From NCBI RefSeq assembly GCF_013522725.1, contig NZ_JAAMRF010000001.1, forward strand, positions 496,001 to 560,000: DNA of 64,000 nucleotides. The letters run 5' to 3'. Origin of the DNA: Stutzerimonas azotifigens. GTDB lineage: Bacteria; Pseudomonadota; Gammaproteobacteria; Pseudomonadales; Pseudomonadaceae. Of the stretch, positions 44,710 through 54,628 are shown one piece after another (position 1 is the first letter of the stretch; each line of letters begins with the position of its first letter). A model generated the notes under the pieces. That model made no database searches, was not told the origin of the DNA, and saw nothing but the letters and a program-made list of their open reading frames with translations. The position numbers and the translations under genes are program-made.

Positions 44710-47700
44710 ATGACTCAAGAAACCTTCGACGCCGCGCTGGCCGGCTTTCATCCCGCCGTTGCCGGCTGGTTCGCTCGCCATTTCCCCGCGCCCACCGCCG
44801 CGCAGGCGGCAGCCTGGCCACTGATCCGATCGGGCCGCTCGACGCTGGTCGCCGCGCCCACCGGCTCGGGCAAGACGCTGACCGCGTTTCTGGCCGCGCT
44901 GGACGACCTGGTTCGCCGCGGTTTGGCCGAAGGCGAACTGGCGGACGAAACCCTGGTGGTCTACGTCTCGCCGCTCAAGGCGCTGTCCAACGATATCCAG
45001 CTCAACCTGGTCGAGCCGCTGGCCGGCATCTCGGCGGAACTGGAGCGGCTCGGCCTGCCCCCGGTGGACATCCGCACCGCGGTGCGCACCGGCGACACGC
45101 CGCAGAGCGAGCGCACCGCCATGCGCAAGCGGGCGCCTCACATCCTGGTCACGACGCCTGAATCGCTCTACGTGCTGCTCGGTTCCGAATCTGGACGGGA
45201 CATGCTCAAAGGCGTACGCAGCGTCATCGTCGATGAGATTCACGCCATCGCCGGCAACAAGCGGGGCAGCCACCTGGCGCTCTCGCTGGAGCGGCTCGAA
45301 GCGCTCTGTGACCAGCCGCTGGTCCGGGTGGGGCTGTCCGCGACACAGAAACCGATCGAGGCGGTCGCCGGGTTTCTGGTGGGCGCCGGGCGCTCCTGCG
45401 AAGTGGTGGACGTCGGCCACCGTCGCGCTCGCGACCTGGCCCTCGAAGTGCCACCGGTGCCTCTCGAAGGGGTGATGAGCAACGAGGTCTGGGAGCTGTG
45501 TTACGACCGCCTCGCCGAGCTGGCCCGCGAGCATCGCACCACCCTGATCTTCGTCAACACGCGGCGCATGGCCGAGCGCGCGGCGCGGCACCTGAGCGAG
45601 CGCCTGGGCACCGATCAGGTGGCGGCGCACCACGGCAGCATGGCCCGCGAGCAGCGCCTGGATGCCGAGCAACGGCTCAAGCGTGGCGAGCTACGAGTAC
45701 TGGTGGCGACCGCATCGCTGGAGCTGGGCATCGACATCGGCGATGTCGAACTGGTCTGCCAGTTGGGCTCGCCCGGCTCGATCGCGGCCTTCCTGCAGCG
45801 GGTCGGGCGAGCAGGGCACCAGGTTGCCGGTGTCTCCAAGGGCCGCCTGTTTCCCAGTTCCCGGGACGATCTGATCGAGTGCGCGGCGCTGCTCGACTGC
45901 GTGCGGCGCGGCGAGCTGGACCGGCTGAAGATCCCTCAGGCGCCCCTTGACGTGCTGGCCCAGCAGATCGTGGCCGAGGTGTCCTGCCGAGAGTGGCTGG
46001 AAAGTGATCTGCTGGCGCTGGTTCGCCGCGCCATGCCTTACGCCGAGCTGGACGAAGCGCGCTATCAGGCCGTACTGGCGATGCTCGCCGAGGGCTACAC
46101 CACCCGCCACGGCGCCCGCGGCGCCTACCTGCACCGCGACAGCGTCTCGCGCAGCCTGCGCGGGCGCCGTGGCGGACGGCTGACCGCGCTGACCTCCGGC
46201 GGCACCATCGCCGACAACGCGGACTACAGCGTACTGCTCGAGCCCCAGGGGCTGAACATCGGTACCGTCAACGAGGATTTCGCGGTCGAGAGTCTGGCCG
46301 GCGACGTGTTCCAGCTCGGCAACACCGCCTACAAGATTCTCAAGATCGAGCCCGGCCGGGTGCGGGTCGAGGATGCCAAAGGCCAGCCGCCTAATATCCC
46401 GTTCTGGTTGGGCGAGGCGCCGGGGCGCAGCGATGAATTGTCCTCTGCCGTGGCGCGGCTGCGTGGGCAGATCGACGACCTGCTGGCTGACGCCGCGGCG
46501 TCACCTGGCGATCCGCGCGGCGAGGAACAGCCCTCCCGGCTGCAAGCGGCGATCGACTGGCTTCGCAACACGTTGGGTCTGGATGAATCGGCCGCCCGGC
46601 AGATTGTCGAGTACCTGGCCCGCGCCCGATCGGCGCTCGGCGCCTTGGCCACCCAGCAGCGGCTGGTGATGGAGCGTTTTTTCGACGAGTCCGGCGGTAC
46701 GCAGCTGATCATCCATTCGCCGTTCGGCAGCCGGCTCAACCGGGCCTGGGGGCTGGCGCTGCGCAAGCGCTTCTGCCGCACCTTCAACTTCGAGCTGCAG
46801 GCGGCGGCGACCGAGGATGCGATCATCCTGTCGCTGTCGACCAGCCACAGCTTCGAGCTGGACGAGGTATGGCGCTACCTGCATTCGAATTCGGCGCGCC
46901 AGGTGCTGATCCAGGCGCTGCTCGATGCACCGCTGTTCGGCGTGCGCTGGCGCTGGAACGCCACCACCGCGCTGGCCTTGCCGCGCATGGCCGGCGGACG
47001 CAAAGTGGCGCCGCAGCTGCAACGGATGAAGAGCGAGGACCTGCTCGCCACGGTCTTTCCAGATCAGGTCGCGTGCCTGGAGAACATCGTTGGCGAGCGC
47101 GAGATTCCCGATCACCCGCTGGTCGCGCAGACCCTGGACGATTGCCTTAACGAAGCGATGGACTGCGATGGCTGGCTGGCCCTGCTTGGCGCGATGGAGC
47201 GCGGCGAGGTCCAGCTGCTCTGTCGCGACCTGCCGGCACCGTCGCCGCTGGCGATCCAGGTGCTCGGCGCGCGGCCCTACGCCTTTCTCGACGATGCGCC
47301 GCTCGAGGAGCGACGTACCCAGGCGGTGCTCAACCGCCGCTGGACCGATCCGGAGTCGAGCGATGACCTCGGCGCGCTGGACCCCGATGCCATCGAGGCG
47401 GTGCGGGCCGAAGCCTGGCCCGAGGCGCGCAGCGCGGACGAGATGCACGAGGCGCTGACCGGGCTGGGCTGCATGGCTGAGGACGAGGCCAGCGATCACC
47501 CGCACTGGCAAGCCTGGCTGGACGAGCTGGCACGTGCCGGGCGGGCGACGCGTATGCAGGTCGCGACCGGACGTGCGCTGTGGCTGCCGGTCGAGCGCCT
47601 GGCGATGTTGCGGGCGATCTACCCCACCGCAACGCTGGCGCCCGCGCTGCAGACGCCGGTCGGCTACGACCAGGCCTGGGACGAGGAGCAGGCCATCACC

Positions 47701-49053
47701 GAGCTGATCCGCGCCCGGCTGTCCGGCTTCGGCCCGCTGCCGGTGGCCTTGATCGCGCGTCCGCTGGCGCTGCCGGCCTCGGCGGTGGCCCAGGCGCTGC
47801 TACGCCTGGAGCGCGAGGGGTACGTGATGCGCGGCCGCTTCAGCCCCGATGCCGGTGAAGAACAATGGTGCGAACGTCACCTGCTGGCGCGCATCCACCG
47901 CTACACGGTCAAGCGCCTGCGCCGCGAGATCGAGCCGGTGGAGCGCGCCGACTTCATGCGCTTTCTGTTCGACTGGCAGCATCTCTCCAAGGACGCACGC
48001 ATGCGTGGCGCCGATGCGCTGGACGTCGTCGTCGGTCAGCTCGAGGGCTTCCAGGCGGCCGCTGGCGCCTGGGAGAGCGAACTGCTACCTGCTCGGTTGC
48101 AGGATTACAGCATCACCTGGCTCGATGATCTGTGCCGCTCCGGCCGGGTGGTCTGGACTCGCCTGGCCGGCCGAACCAAGGCCGGAAGCGGGCCTGTGCG
48201 CGGCACGCCGATCGTCCTGCTGCCGCGCCGCCAGCTGGCCACCTGGCAGCGTCTGGCCGGCGTGCAGGGTGCGCTGGAACTCTCGCCACGTGCACAACGG
48301 GTGCTCGATACGCTGCGCGACCAGGGCGCGCTGTTTTTCGACGAACTCACCCACGAAGCGCACCTGTTGCGCAGCGAACTGGAGGATGCTCTGGGCGAGC
48401 TGGTGGCGGTCGGGGTGGTCAATGCCGACAGCTTCGCCGGCCTGCGTGCGCTTCTTGCGCCAGCCGCCAAGCGTGGCCGGAGCGGGCGGCGCAACCGGGG
48501 TGGGGCGTTCATCGGTGGCATGGCCGATGCTGGCCGCTGGGCGCTGGTACGCAAACCTCCACCGGAGAGCGACGACAACGGTCGCGCCACCCCCGATCAG
48601 CAGGCGTTGGAGCATCTGGCAATGGTGCTGTTGCGCCGTTACGGTGTGGTCTTCTGGCGCGTACTCGAACGGGAAGCCGACTGGCTGCCGCCGTGGCGCG
48701 AGCTGCTGCGCGTCTACCACCGGCTCGAGGCACGCGGCGAGATTCGCGGCGGGCGCTTCGTCGCGGGCGTCTCGGGCGAACAGTTCGCCATGCCCGACGC
48801 CGTCGCGCTGCTACGCGAAACCCGCAAGCGAGCGGGCAGCGGCGAGCTGGTCAGCGTATCGGCCGTCGACCCGTTGAATCAGCTCGGTACGCTACTGCCC
48901 GGGGCGCGTGTGCCGGCGCTCGCCGGTAATCGCATCGTCTACCGCGACGGCGTCCCAGTGGCGACGCTGGTGGCCGGCAAGATCGAGACGCTCTCCGAGC
49001 TGCCGATCGAACAGTTGGCACTGGTGCGCCAGAACCTGATCGTGAGGGTTTGA
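44710..49053 (+). CDS. lhr: Lhr-family ATP-dependent helicase (full-length)
   Basis: A 1447-residue superfamily 2 helicase. Residues 1-860 form the Lhr core: Walker [23 protein letters not shown] box Asp175-His178 in [31 protein letters not shown], a second RecA domain with [18 protein letters not shown] and QRVGRAGH. A winged helix and the Lhr beta-sheet bundle follow ([21 protein letters not shown]). The rest is the long C-terminal Lhr extension with DNA-glycosylase-like or winged-helix modules. The E. coli homologue is also very long. Lhr unwinds RNA-DNA hybrids 3'-5' in DNA repair. The start at 44710 is the ATG closest to the family N-terminus ([10 protein letters not shown]). Confidence 0.93.
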   Translation: MTQETFDAALAGFHPAVAGWFARHFPAPTAAQAAAWPLIRSGRSTLVAAPTGSGKTLTAFLAALDDLVRRGLAEGELADETLVVYVSPLKALSNDIQLNLVEPLAGISAELERLGLPPVDIRTAVRTGDTPQSERTAMRKRAPHILVTTPESLYVLLGSESGRDMLKGVRSVIVDEIHAIAGNKRGSHLALSLERLEALCDQPLVRVGLSATQKPIEAVAGFLVGAGRSCEVVDVGHRRARDLALEVPPVPLEGVMSNEVWELCYDRLAELAREHRTTLIFVNTRRMAERAARHLSERLGTDQVAAHHGSMAREQRLDAEQRLKRGELRVLVATASLELGIDIGDVELVCQLGSPGSIAAFLQRVGRAGHQVAGVSKGRLFPSSRDDLIECAALLDCVRRGELDRLKIPQAPLDVLAQQIVAEVSCREWLESDLLALVRRAMPYAELDEARYQAVLAMLAEGYTTRHGARGAYLHRDSVSRSLRGRRGGRLTALTSGGTIADNADYSVLLEPQGLNIGTVNEDFAVESLAGDVFQLGNTAYKILKIEPGRVRVEDAKGQPPNIPFWLGEAPGRSDELSSAVARLRGQIDDLLADAAASPGDPRGEEQPSRLQAAIDWLRNTLGLDESAARQIVEYLARARSALGALATQQRLVMERFFDESGGTQLIIHSPFGSRLNRAWGLALRKRFCRTFNFELQAAATEDAIILSLSTSHSFELDEVWRYLHSNSARQVLIQALLDAPLFGVRWRWNATTALALPRMAGGRKVAPQLQRMKSEDLLATVFPDQVACLENIVGEREIPDHPLVAQTLDDCLNEAMDCDGWLALLGAMERGEVQLLCRDLPAPSPLAIQVLGARPYAFLDDAPLEERRTQAVLNRRWTDPESSDDLGALDPDAIEAVRAEAWPEARSADEMHEALTGLGCMAEDEASDHPHWQAWLDELARAGRATRMQVATGRALWLPVERLAMLRAIYPTATLAPALQTPVGYDQAWDEEQAITELIRARLSGFGPLPVALIARPLALPASAVAQALLRLEREGYVMRGRFSPDAGEEQWCERHLLARIHRYTVKRLRREIEPVERADFMRFLFDWQHLSKDARMRGADALDVVVGQLEGFQAAAGAWESELLPARLQDYSITWLDDLCRSGRVVWTRLAGRTKAGSGPVRGTPIVLLPRRQLATWQRLAGVQGALELSPRAQRVLDTLRDQGALFFDELTHEAHLLRSELEDALGELVAVGVVNADSFAGLRALLAPAAKRGRSGRRNRGGAFIGGMADAGRWALVRKPPPESDDNGRATPDQQALEHLAMVLLRRYGVVFWRVLEREADWLPPWRELLRVYHRLEARGEIRGGRFVAGVSGEQFAMPDAVALLRETRKRAGSGELVSVSAVDPLNQLGTLLPGARVPALAGNRIVYRDGVPVATLVAGKIETLSELPIEQLALVRQNLIVRV

Positions 49054-49064
49054 AACGCAGCGTG

Positions 49065-49117
49065 AAGCTTGCCGGAGCTTTGGAGCTTTGGAGCTTTAGT
49101 TAGAGGCTGGCAAGCTT
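49065..49117 (+). terminator. Inverted repeat enclosing a triple tandem repeat, after lhr
   Basis: AAGCTTGCC (49065-49073) and GGCAAGCTT (49109-49117) form a perfect 9-bp stem, followed by TTC. The loop holds three exact copies of GGAGCTTT (49074-49097). It may terminate lhr, although the loop is long for an intrinsic terminator. Confidence 0.5.
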
Positions 49118-49216
49118 TTCGTGGGTGCAACTGTCTTTTTCATGGGTTCCATTCGTGCCAGGTTCCCGAATGGAGCGCCCTGGACGGTAAGGGTGGCGAG
49201 CATGAGCGCTCGGTAG

Positions 49217-49251
49217 CCCCTCACCCTAACCCTCTCCCCCGAGGGAAGGGG
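49217..49251. repeat. C-rich intergenic repeat (CCCTCACCC / CCCTCTCCC family)
   Basis: CCCCTCACCCTAACCCTCTC is followed by CCCCGAGGGAAGGGG, giving a hairpin between CCCTCTCCC and GGGAAGGGG. Related units occur at 51290-51490. It is a widespread intergenic repeat with no known function. Confidence 0.75.
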
Positions 49252-49281
49252 ACGTATGTGTCGTTCTGACGATCTGCGAAC

Positions 49282-49319
49282 CGTGGAAACGGCCGGGGAC
49301 GCTTAGTCTTGACCGCGAT
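49282..49319. repeat. Degenerate REP unit
   Basis: CGTGGAAACGGCCGGGGACG followed by CTTAGTCTTGACCGCGAT matches the left arm of the REPINs at 32382 and 38223 with several changes. No inverted partner is seen, so it is probably a decayed solitary unit. Together with the hairpin and C-rich repeat it fills the 330-base gap between lhr and the DUF6279 gene. Confidence 0.7.
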
Positions 49320-49383
49320 TGCGATCGAGGCCATCGAAGACAATGGCCTGCCACCACAGCAGGCCCCAAACTCCTGGCTCCAG

Positions 49384-50250
49384 CTAATCCCTCAAACAGC
49401 GCAGCGAGCTGAAATCCTTGCGGATGCCTTCGATGCGCGAAATCAGGCGGGCGCGCTGGGTCTCGCTGGCCATCGCATAGATGTCGACGGCGAGCGCCAG
49501 GCCGGCTTGCTCGGTATTGGCGAAGGCTTGGCGATAGTCATCGGTCCAGTAGGCTTCCCGGTTCTGCAGCAGGCTGGCCATGCGCTCGGGGAACTGCGGC
49601 GACTGGCGTTGCTCCAGCGCCTCGACGAACGCCTGTTGCCAATGAACCCGGTTATCCAGCCAGCGGCGGTTCTGGTCGCCGAGGGAATGGGACCATTGCA
49701 GCACCCGCTGACGCTGCTCGGCGCTCAGTCGACCGAACCAGTCCGCCAGGCGCTCCTGCATGCGCTCGGCGCGGTCGCGAATCTGCCGGTCGAGCGGTGG
49801 GTCGAGATACTTTTCCTGGCGCTCACGGCGGTCTTCCTCGAGCTTGGTTTGCAGCTCGCGGACTTGGCGGTCGTCCAGGTCACGTAGCAATTCCACGGTG
49901 GTAGGGGTGATTTCGACCGCTATCACCTCTATCGCATCCCTGGCCTCACGGTAGCGGGCGCGCAGGGTCTGTTCGTCCACCGTGCCGCTGGCGGCGTGTT
50001 GCTGCATCCGTTCGAGCCAGGTCAGGTAGTCGGGCAGCTGGGTCTTGCAATGCCAGCTCAGGTGTTCACGGAGGTCGGCCTTGAAGCCGCGCTGCTGCTC
50101 GGCGTTCATCGCCAGGTAGTCGTTCAGCGACCAGGGAATGAGGGTGTCCAGATTGCGGTAGACCAGGGTGATCCGTGTGCAGCCGGCCAGGGCGACGGCA
50201 AATGCCAGCGTCAGCAGCAGGGTTTTGATCAGCGTCGACGAGTCCTGCAT
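49384..50250 (-). CDS. DUF6279-family lipoprotein
   Basis: A 288-residue lipoprotein. The signal peptide ends in the lipobox ALAGC (Cys23 of MQDSSTLIKTLLLTLAFAVA...). The mature protein is mostly alpha-helical and begins TRITLVYRNLDTLIPWSLNDYL, the DUF6279 hallmark, with a long helical body rich in Arg, Glu and Gln (EEDRRERQEKYLDPPLDRQI). It acts at the periplasmic face of a membrane with unknown function. GAGG precedes the ATG. Confidence 0.88.
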   Translation of the reverse strand: MQDSSTLIKTLLLTLAFAVALAGCTRITLVYRNLDTLIPWSLNDYLAMNAEQQRGFKADLREHLSWHCKTQLPDYLTWLERMQQHAASGTVDEQTLRARYREARDAIEVIAVEITPTTVELLRDLDDRQVRELQTKLEEDRRERQEKYLDPPLDRQIRDRAERMQERLADWFGRLSAEQRQRVLQWSHSLGDQNRRWLDNRVHWQQAFVEALEQRQSPQFPERMASLLQNREAYWTDDYRQAFANTEQAGLALAVDIYAMASETQRARLISRIEGIRKDFSSLRCLRD

Positions 50251-50402
50251 CGGGGCCTCGAAAGTCCGGGGGCTTGGTCAATAGAGCCCAACGGACTCTC
50301 ACCGTTCGCGGCGCTTCGATGCAAGTCGTTTCAATTGAAATCGAGCAAAGCCGGGCGGTAGTGGTCAGCTGTATACGACGTTATGCCCAAGCAGGAGGAC
50401 GA

Positions 50403-50588
50403 ATGAAACCGACGGTACGCAAATTGACCAGTGACGAAATGCCCGCATCCTGGCGGCCAACCTGGGTGGTGTGCTGGATCGTGGAGCTCGACGGCGCGCT
50501 GATGGGCGGACCTTATGCCTCGGAAGCCGAAGCGCAGGCCGTGGCGAACGGTGAAAAGGCGCCGGATACGGATCACACCGCGCTCTGA
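50403..50588 (+). CDS. Small conserved protein (61 residues)
   Basis: A short cytosolic protein with a strong ribosome binding site (AGGAGG, five bases before the ATG). The sequence includes MPASWRPTWVVCWIVELDGA and GGPYASEAEAQAVANG, suggesting a small beta-hairpin plus helix. Function is unknown. Confidence 0.72.
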   Translation: MKPTVRKLTSDEMPASWRPTWVVCWIVELDGALMGGPYASEAEAQAVANGEKAPDTDHTAL

Positions 50589-50609
50589 TCGCTGACGCGA
50601 CCGGGTCGC

Positions 50610-51149
50610 TCAGTCCTCGGCCGGCTCGGTCGCGGAACGTTCTTTAGCCAGCTGTTGCGGGGCGTCGAGCAACTGATCGACGACCTCGCGTGCCTTGTCG
50701 AAGGACGGATAGCCACTCTGGGCCACGTCCAGTTCCCCGTAGCGTTCACGATAATGGCGCGCCTTGGCGGGGTCGGGCTGATCGATCAGGTACGGCTCGT
50801 CGTAGATCTTGTAGAGCAGGGCAATGGCGTGCGGGTGGTCCTTGTCGGCGGCCTTGTCCAGCATCCGGATCACCTCGGTAGTTTGCGGACCCTGACGAAT
50901 CATCAGCAGGGCACGGTAGAACTCTGTCTCGCCGCGTTCATCCTGCCTGGCGCTGCGGTTGAGCAACGCATGGGCCAGCTCGTAGCCTTCTTCGTCACCC
51001 GCCGCGATAAGTATCTTCGCCTGCATCAGATCGTTCTGGTAAAGCAGACGATCCTCGCGGCAGGCGCTCTCGCTCCACGGCATATCGCAGGATTGCGAGG
51101 CACAGCCGCTCAGGGCGAGCAGCAGCACGATCATCATTGGTGTTTTCAT
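50610..51149 (-). CDS. Putative lipoprotein with Sel1/TPR-like helical repeats
   Basis: A 179-residue lipoprotein with the lipobox LLALSGC (Cys16). The body is helical and contains ETEFYRALLMIRQGPQTTEVIRMLDKAADKDHPHAIALLYKIYD, resembling one or two Sel1-like (TPR-related) repeats. A protein-binding role in the periplasm is plausible. It is convergent with the 61-residue gene. Confidence 0.75.
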   Translation of the reverse strand: MKTPMMIVLLLALSGCASQSCDMPWSESACREDRLLYQNDLMQAKILIAAGDEEGYELAHALLNRSARQDERGETEFYRALLMIRQGPQTTEVIRMLDKAADKDHPHAIALLYKIYDEPYLIDQPDPAKARHYRERYGELDVAQSGYPSFDKAREVVDQLLDAPQQLAKERSATEPAED

Positions 51150-51289
51150 GGCTGACCTTGCCTTTCCGTCATTGTTATTCGCGTCGTTCGACCAGCGGTG
51201 CGGGGTTCTGTTCGCCCAGGGCCAGGATGCGAGCAGCCAGAGTTGGAATCAGCGTAGCAGCGTGAGGCGTGTCAGCCTCTCGTCCGATC

Positions 51290-51490
51290 CCCCCTCACCT
51301 CAGCCCTTTCCCTCAGGGAGCGGGGGCTGTTGGTGGTTGCTGGGAGAAAAGTGTCAGGCTTTCGGCCGTTTCCCCTCACCCCAGCCCTCTCCCTCAAGGA
51401 GAGGGACGTTGGGTGGTAGCCGGGTGAGGAGTGTCAGGTTCCACTGGTCCGCCCCCTCTCCCCTCCGGGGAGAGGGCTAGGGTGGGGGGC
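51290..51490. repeat. Cluster of three C-rich intergenic repeat units
   Basis: Two direct units (51290-51328 and 51372-51408) carry CCCCTCACC, CAGCCCT and a CCCTCA-AGGGAG-type hairpin. An inverted third unit (51451-51490) includes CCCTCTCCCC TCC GGGGAGAGGG, a perfect 10-bp stem. Short GTGTCAGG segments lie between them. They fill most of the 400-base gap between the lipoprotein gene and the tctA stop and may end tctA transcription. Confidence 0.8.
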
Positions 51491-51550
51491 GTGCCCCTTT
51501 TTGAATTCCCCGGTTTTCTGCGTGGGCTACCGGCGAAGGGCGTGCGGAGG

Positions 51551-53071
51551 TCAGCTGCGCAACAACTCGGCCGTAGCGCTTTTCTTCGAGCGCAGGGCCT
51601 GGATCAGATGCCAGGCAATAGACGCGGCCGCGAGTATGAGGAACGCGCAGGAGATCGGGTTGGTGATGAACCCGCTGAAGTTGCCGTCCGACAGCATCAG
51701 GCCGCGGCGCAGATTGGTTTCGGCCATCGGGCCCAGGATGAAGCCGATGATGAAGGGCGCCGCGGGCATACCGCCCTTCACGAAGCCATAGCCGATCAGG
51801 CCGAACAGCATGATGGACCAGACATCGAACAGCCGGCTGCTCAGCCCGAACGCGCCCACCACGCAGAGCACCAGGATGATCGGCAGCAGGATGTGCTTGG
51901 GCACCGCCAGCAGCTTGATGAAGATGCGCAGCCCGTAGAACTCCAGTACCAGCATCATCACCGAGGCCAGCAGCAGCGCGGCGAAGATGGTGTACACCAG
52001 CGGTCCCTGGCTGATGAACAGCATGGGGCCCGGCTGGATGCCGTGGATCAGGAAGCCGCCGAGCAGGATCGCGGTCGTCGCATCGCCCGGAATGCCGAGG
52101 GTCATCAGCGGAATCATCGCGCTGCCGATGCCGGCGTTGTTGGCCGTTTCGCTGGCTACCACGCCGGCGGGTTCACCCTTGCCGAAGCGCTCCGGGTGTT
52201 TGGAGCGTTTCTTGGCGAAGATGTAGGAGACGATGTTCGAGGTGCCCGCGCCGATGCCGGGCAGGATGCCGATGCCGATGCCGACCAGCGAGGAGCGGAT
52301 GGCGTTGGGGATCTGAGCGAAGAACTCCCGGATGGAAAACCCGAAGCCCTTGACGTTCTTCATGTTCACGTCAGGGATGCGGGTTCGGTGGATGGATCGG
52401 CCGGTCTCGGCGATCTTGATCACTTCGGCGACGGCGAACATGCCGATCATCACCGTCAGCATGGCGAAACCCGCGTTGAGGTTGGGCGAGTCGAAGGTAA
52501 AGCGCCGAACCGCCTCGACCGGCGCGATGCCGACAGTGGAGAAGGCGAACCCCAGGGTGCCGGCGTAGATGCCCTTGAGCAATGAGCCTGCGGAGAGCGT
52601 GGCGATCAACGTCAGCGAGAAGACCGCGATGGAGAAGTATTCATGGGGACCGAAGCGCAGGGCGGTCTTCGCCAGCCAGGGCGCGATGGACATCAGTGCA
52701 ACGATACTGAGGATGGTCCCGAAGAAGGAAAACACGACGCCCAGGCCGAGCGCCTTTACACCCTCGCCCTTTTCCATCATTGGTGCACCGTCGAAGGTGG
52801 TGGCGATGGAGGCGGGTGTTCCGGGGATCTTCAACAGGATCGCCGAGATCAGCCCTCCGGATGTAGCGCCGATGAACAGGGCGACCAGCAACGATAGTCC
52901 GGCGGCCGGACCCATGGTGTAGGTCAGTGGCAGACACAGCGCGATGGCCATGGTGGCCGAGAGGCCGGGTACCGCGCCGAAGACGATCCCGACGGCGACG
53001 CCCAGCGTGATGAGTACGAGGATGTAGGGTGTGAAGACAGCGCCGAATCCCGCCTGCAGTAGCTCGAACAT
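51551..53071 (-). CDS. tctA: Tripartite tricarboxylate transporter large permease (TctA family)
   Basis: A 506-residue membrane protein with about 12 helices. Family motifs are GAVPGLSATMAIALCLPLTY near residue 30, GLISAILLKIPGTPASIATTFDGAPM, GIGIGILPGIGAGTSNIVSYIFAKK, and ASETANNAGIGSAMIPLMTLGIPGDATTAILLGGFLIHGIQPGP. These repeat-related Gly/Pro signatures define TctA. It forms the channel of a secondary uptake system. Operon position after gudD1 and tctC suggests glucarate or galactarate as substrate. It is nine bases after tctB. Confidence 0.93.
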   Translation of the reverse strand: MFELLQAGFGAVFTPYILVLITLGVAVGIVFGAVPGLSATMAIALCLPLTYTMGPAAGLSLLVALFIGATSGGLISAILLKIPGTPASIATTFDGAPMMEKGEGVKALGLGVVFSFFGTILSIVALMSIAPWLAKTALRFGPHEYFSIAVFSLTLIATLSAGSLLKGIYAGTLGFAFSTVGIAPVEAVRRFTFDSPNLNAGFAMLTVMIGMFAVAEVIKIAETGRSIHRTRIPDVNMKNVKGFGFSIREFFAQIPNAIRSSLVGIGIGILPGIGAGTSNIVSYIFAKKRSKHPERFGKGEPAGVVASETANNAGIGSAMIPLMTLGIPGDATTAILLGGFLIHGIQPGPMLFISQGPLVYTIFAALLLASVMMLVLEFYGLRIFIKLLAVPKHILLPIILVLCVVGAFGLSSRLFDVWSIMLFGLIGYGFVKGGMPAAPFIIGFILGPMAETNLRRGLMLSDGNFSGFITNPISCAFLILAAASIAWHLIQALRSKKSATAELLRS

Positions 53072-53080
53072 GTCCGTCTC

Positions 53081-53557
53081 CTAAAGGTCCAGAAAGCCGG
53101 CCGGGAGCATCAGGTCGAAGCCGTGGCGGAAGGTGAAGAAGATAGCCATCGAAGCGATGACTGCGATCAGGGCGTAGGCCAGGTGGTTGGCTTTCTGTTC
53201 GTGCGGGGTCAGCACAATGAACTGCACGTACAGGTAGAGCGCGGTGACGATGGGGAATCCGACCGGTTTCAGCAGCCCGATATAGACTGCGATCAGTGCC
53301 AGGGTCTTGAGCACGGTGGGGTAGTCGACGGCTGTCTTGGGTGCCGCGTCCGGATCGGCTTCAGGCTGAACCGCCTTGCGCGCGCCCAACAGCTGCAGCA
53401 GCCCGAGCAGGCACAGCCCGACGGCAAGGACGTAAGGGACGGTCGAGGCGTCGATGGTGCCCTTGCGTGGCAGATTGATGGTCAGAACGAGGTAGAACAG
53501 GCCGGCGCAGAGCATCACTGCGCCGACCGCCAGCTCCTTTTTCTTGTACGTATCCAT
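53081..53557 (-). CDS. tctB: Tripartite tricarboxylate transporter small permease (TctB family)
   Basis: A 158-residue inner-membrane protein with four helices (KELAVGAVMLCAGLFYLVLT at the start and YALIAVIASMAIFFTFRHGF at the end), which fits TctB. It partners TctA. GAGGA precedes the ATG. The order tctC-tctB-tctA is standard. Confidence 0.87.
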   Translation of the reverse strand: MDTYKKKELAVGAVMLCAGLFYLVLTINLPRKGTIDASTVPYVLAVGLCLLGLLQLLGARKAVQPEADPDAAPKTAVDYPTVLKTLALIAVYIGLLKPVGFPIVTALYLYVQFIVLTPHEQKANHLAYALIAVIASMAIFFTFRHGFDLMLPAGFLDL

Positions 53558-53626
53558 GGGCGGGTCCTCATGGTTTAAGGGCGGAAAGTCCGGACGCGGT
53601 GGCCGCGTCCGGTAGGTGCGCAGCGC

Positions 53627-54595
53627 TTATTTGCCCTGGCGCAACTCGTCCTTGAACTGCATGAATTCCTCGCGCGTCTTGCGCAGCAGTGCGACCGACT
53701 CTTCGCTGTTGTAGTAGCTCACCGGCTGCTTGAAGGTCTTCTTCAGCTCCTCGCCGTAGGCAGGGTCTTCGGTGATCTGCTTCATCACGTCAGCCATCTT
53801 CTGCACGATTGCCGGGTCGGTGCCCTTGGGGAAGGCGACGATGTAAGGCTTCTCCATCACGAAGTCGACGCCTTGCTCCTTGAAGGTCTTGACGTCGCCC
53901 AACAGCGGGTTGCGCTCGTCGTTGGGCTGGCCGAGGGCGAACATCTCGCCGCTGGTGACGTAATCCTGCACCGAGCCGTAGCTGATGCCGCCCAGGTCGA
54001 TGCGACCGCCCAGCAGCGCCACGACCTTCTCGGATACGGTGCCCGCGTCGACCATCTTCATCTTGGCGCCGGTGAGCTTCTCGAACATCAGCCCTTGCAG
54101 GTGAGAGTAGCTGCCCATCTCGGTGCCGTAGGTGACTGTGTTGGGCTCGGCCTTGGCCTTGTCGATCAGCTGGTCGAGGGTGGTCAGGCCGGAGCTCTTG
54201 GACGACACGAACACCGCACCCTTGTCGACGCCGGCGATGCAGGAGATGTCGAAGGCTTCGAAGGAATCTTCGGTCAGGCCGGCGACCTCGTTGACGATCA
54301 TCTGGCCGGTGTGGGTGAAGAGGATGGTGTTGCCATCCGGCGCGGCGCTCTTGACCTGATCAGCGGCGATGGTGCCGCCCCCGCCCGCCATGTTGGTGAT
54401 GACCATTGGCTTGCCGGTGATCTTGGTGAAGTACTTGGCCATGGTGCGGGCGTTGAAGTCGGTGTCGCCACCGGCGTTGGCGATCACCACGACCTGTACC
54501 GGGCGGGTCGGCCATTCGGTTTCGGCAGCGAATGTGCTGGCGGCAGTGAAGCTCATGGCGGCGCAGAGCAGGGAGGCGCAAAGGGTTTTTCTCAT
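53627..54595 (-). CDS. tctC: Tripartite tricarboxylate transporter substrate-binding protein (TctC family)
   Basis: A 322-residue periplasmic binding protein with a signal peptide (MRKTLCASLLCAAMSFTAAS, cut near TFA). TctC hallmarks are WPTRPVQVVVIANAGGDTDFNARTMAKYFTKITGKPMVITNMAGGGGTIAADQVKSA, where the N-terminal pocket loop binds a carboxylate, and later YGTEMGSYSHLQGLMFEKLTGAKM. The usual PF/YP(A/P)GG motif reads VIANAGGDTD, a form seen in dicarboxylate-type members. Operon context favours an aldarate ligand. AGAGGA precedes the ATG. Confidence 0.9.
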   Translation of the reverse strand: MRKTLCASLLCAAMSFTAASTFAAETEWPTRPVQVVVIANAGGDTDFNARTMAKYFTKITGKPMVITNMAGGGGTIAADQVKSAAPDGNTILFTHTGQMIVNEVAGLTEDSFEAFDISCIAGVDKGAVFVSSKSSGLTTLDQLIDKAKAEPNTVTYGTEMGSYSHLQGLMFEKLTGAKMKMVDAGTVSEKVVALLGGRIDLGGISYGSVQDYVTSGEMFALGQPNDERNPLLGDVKTFKEQGVDFVMEKPYIVAFPKGTDPAIVQKMADVMKQITEDPAYGEELKKTFKQPVSYYNSEESVALLRKTREEFMQFKDELRQGK

Positions 54596-54628
54596 TTTTA
54601 TTTCCTCTGGGGTTGTGGCGGTGATGCC

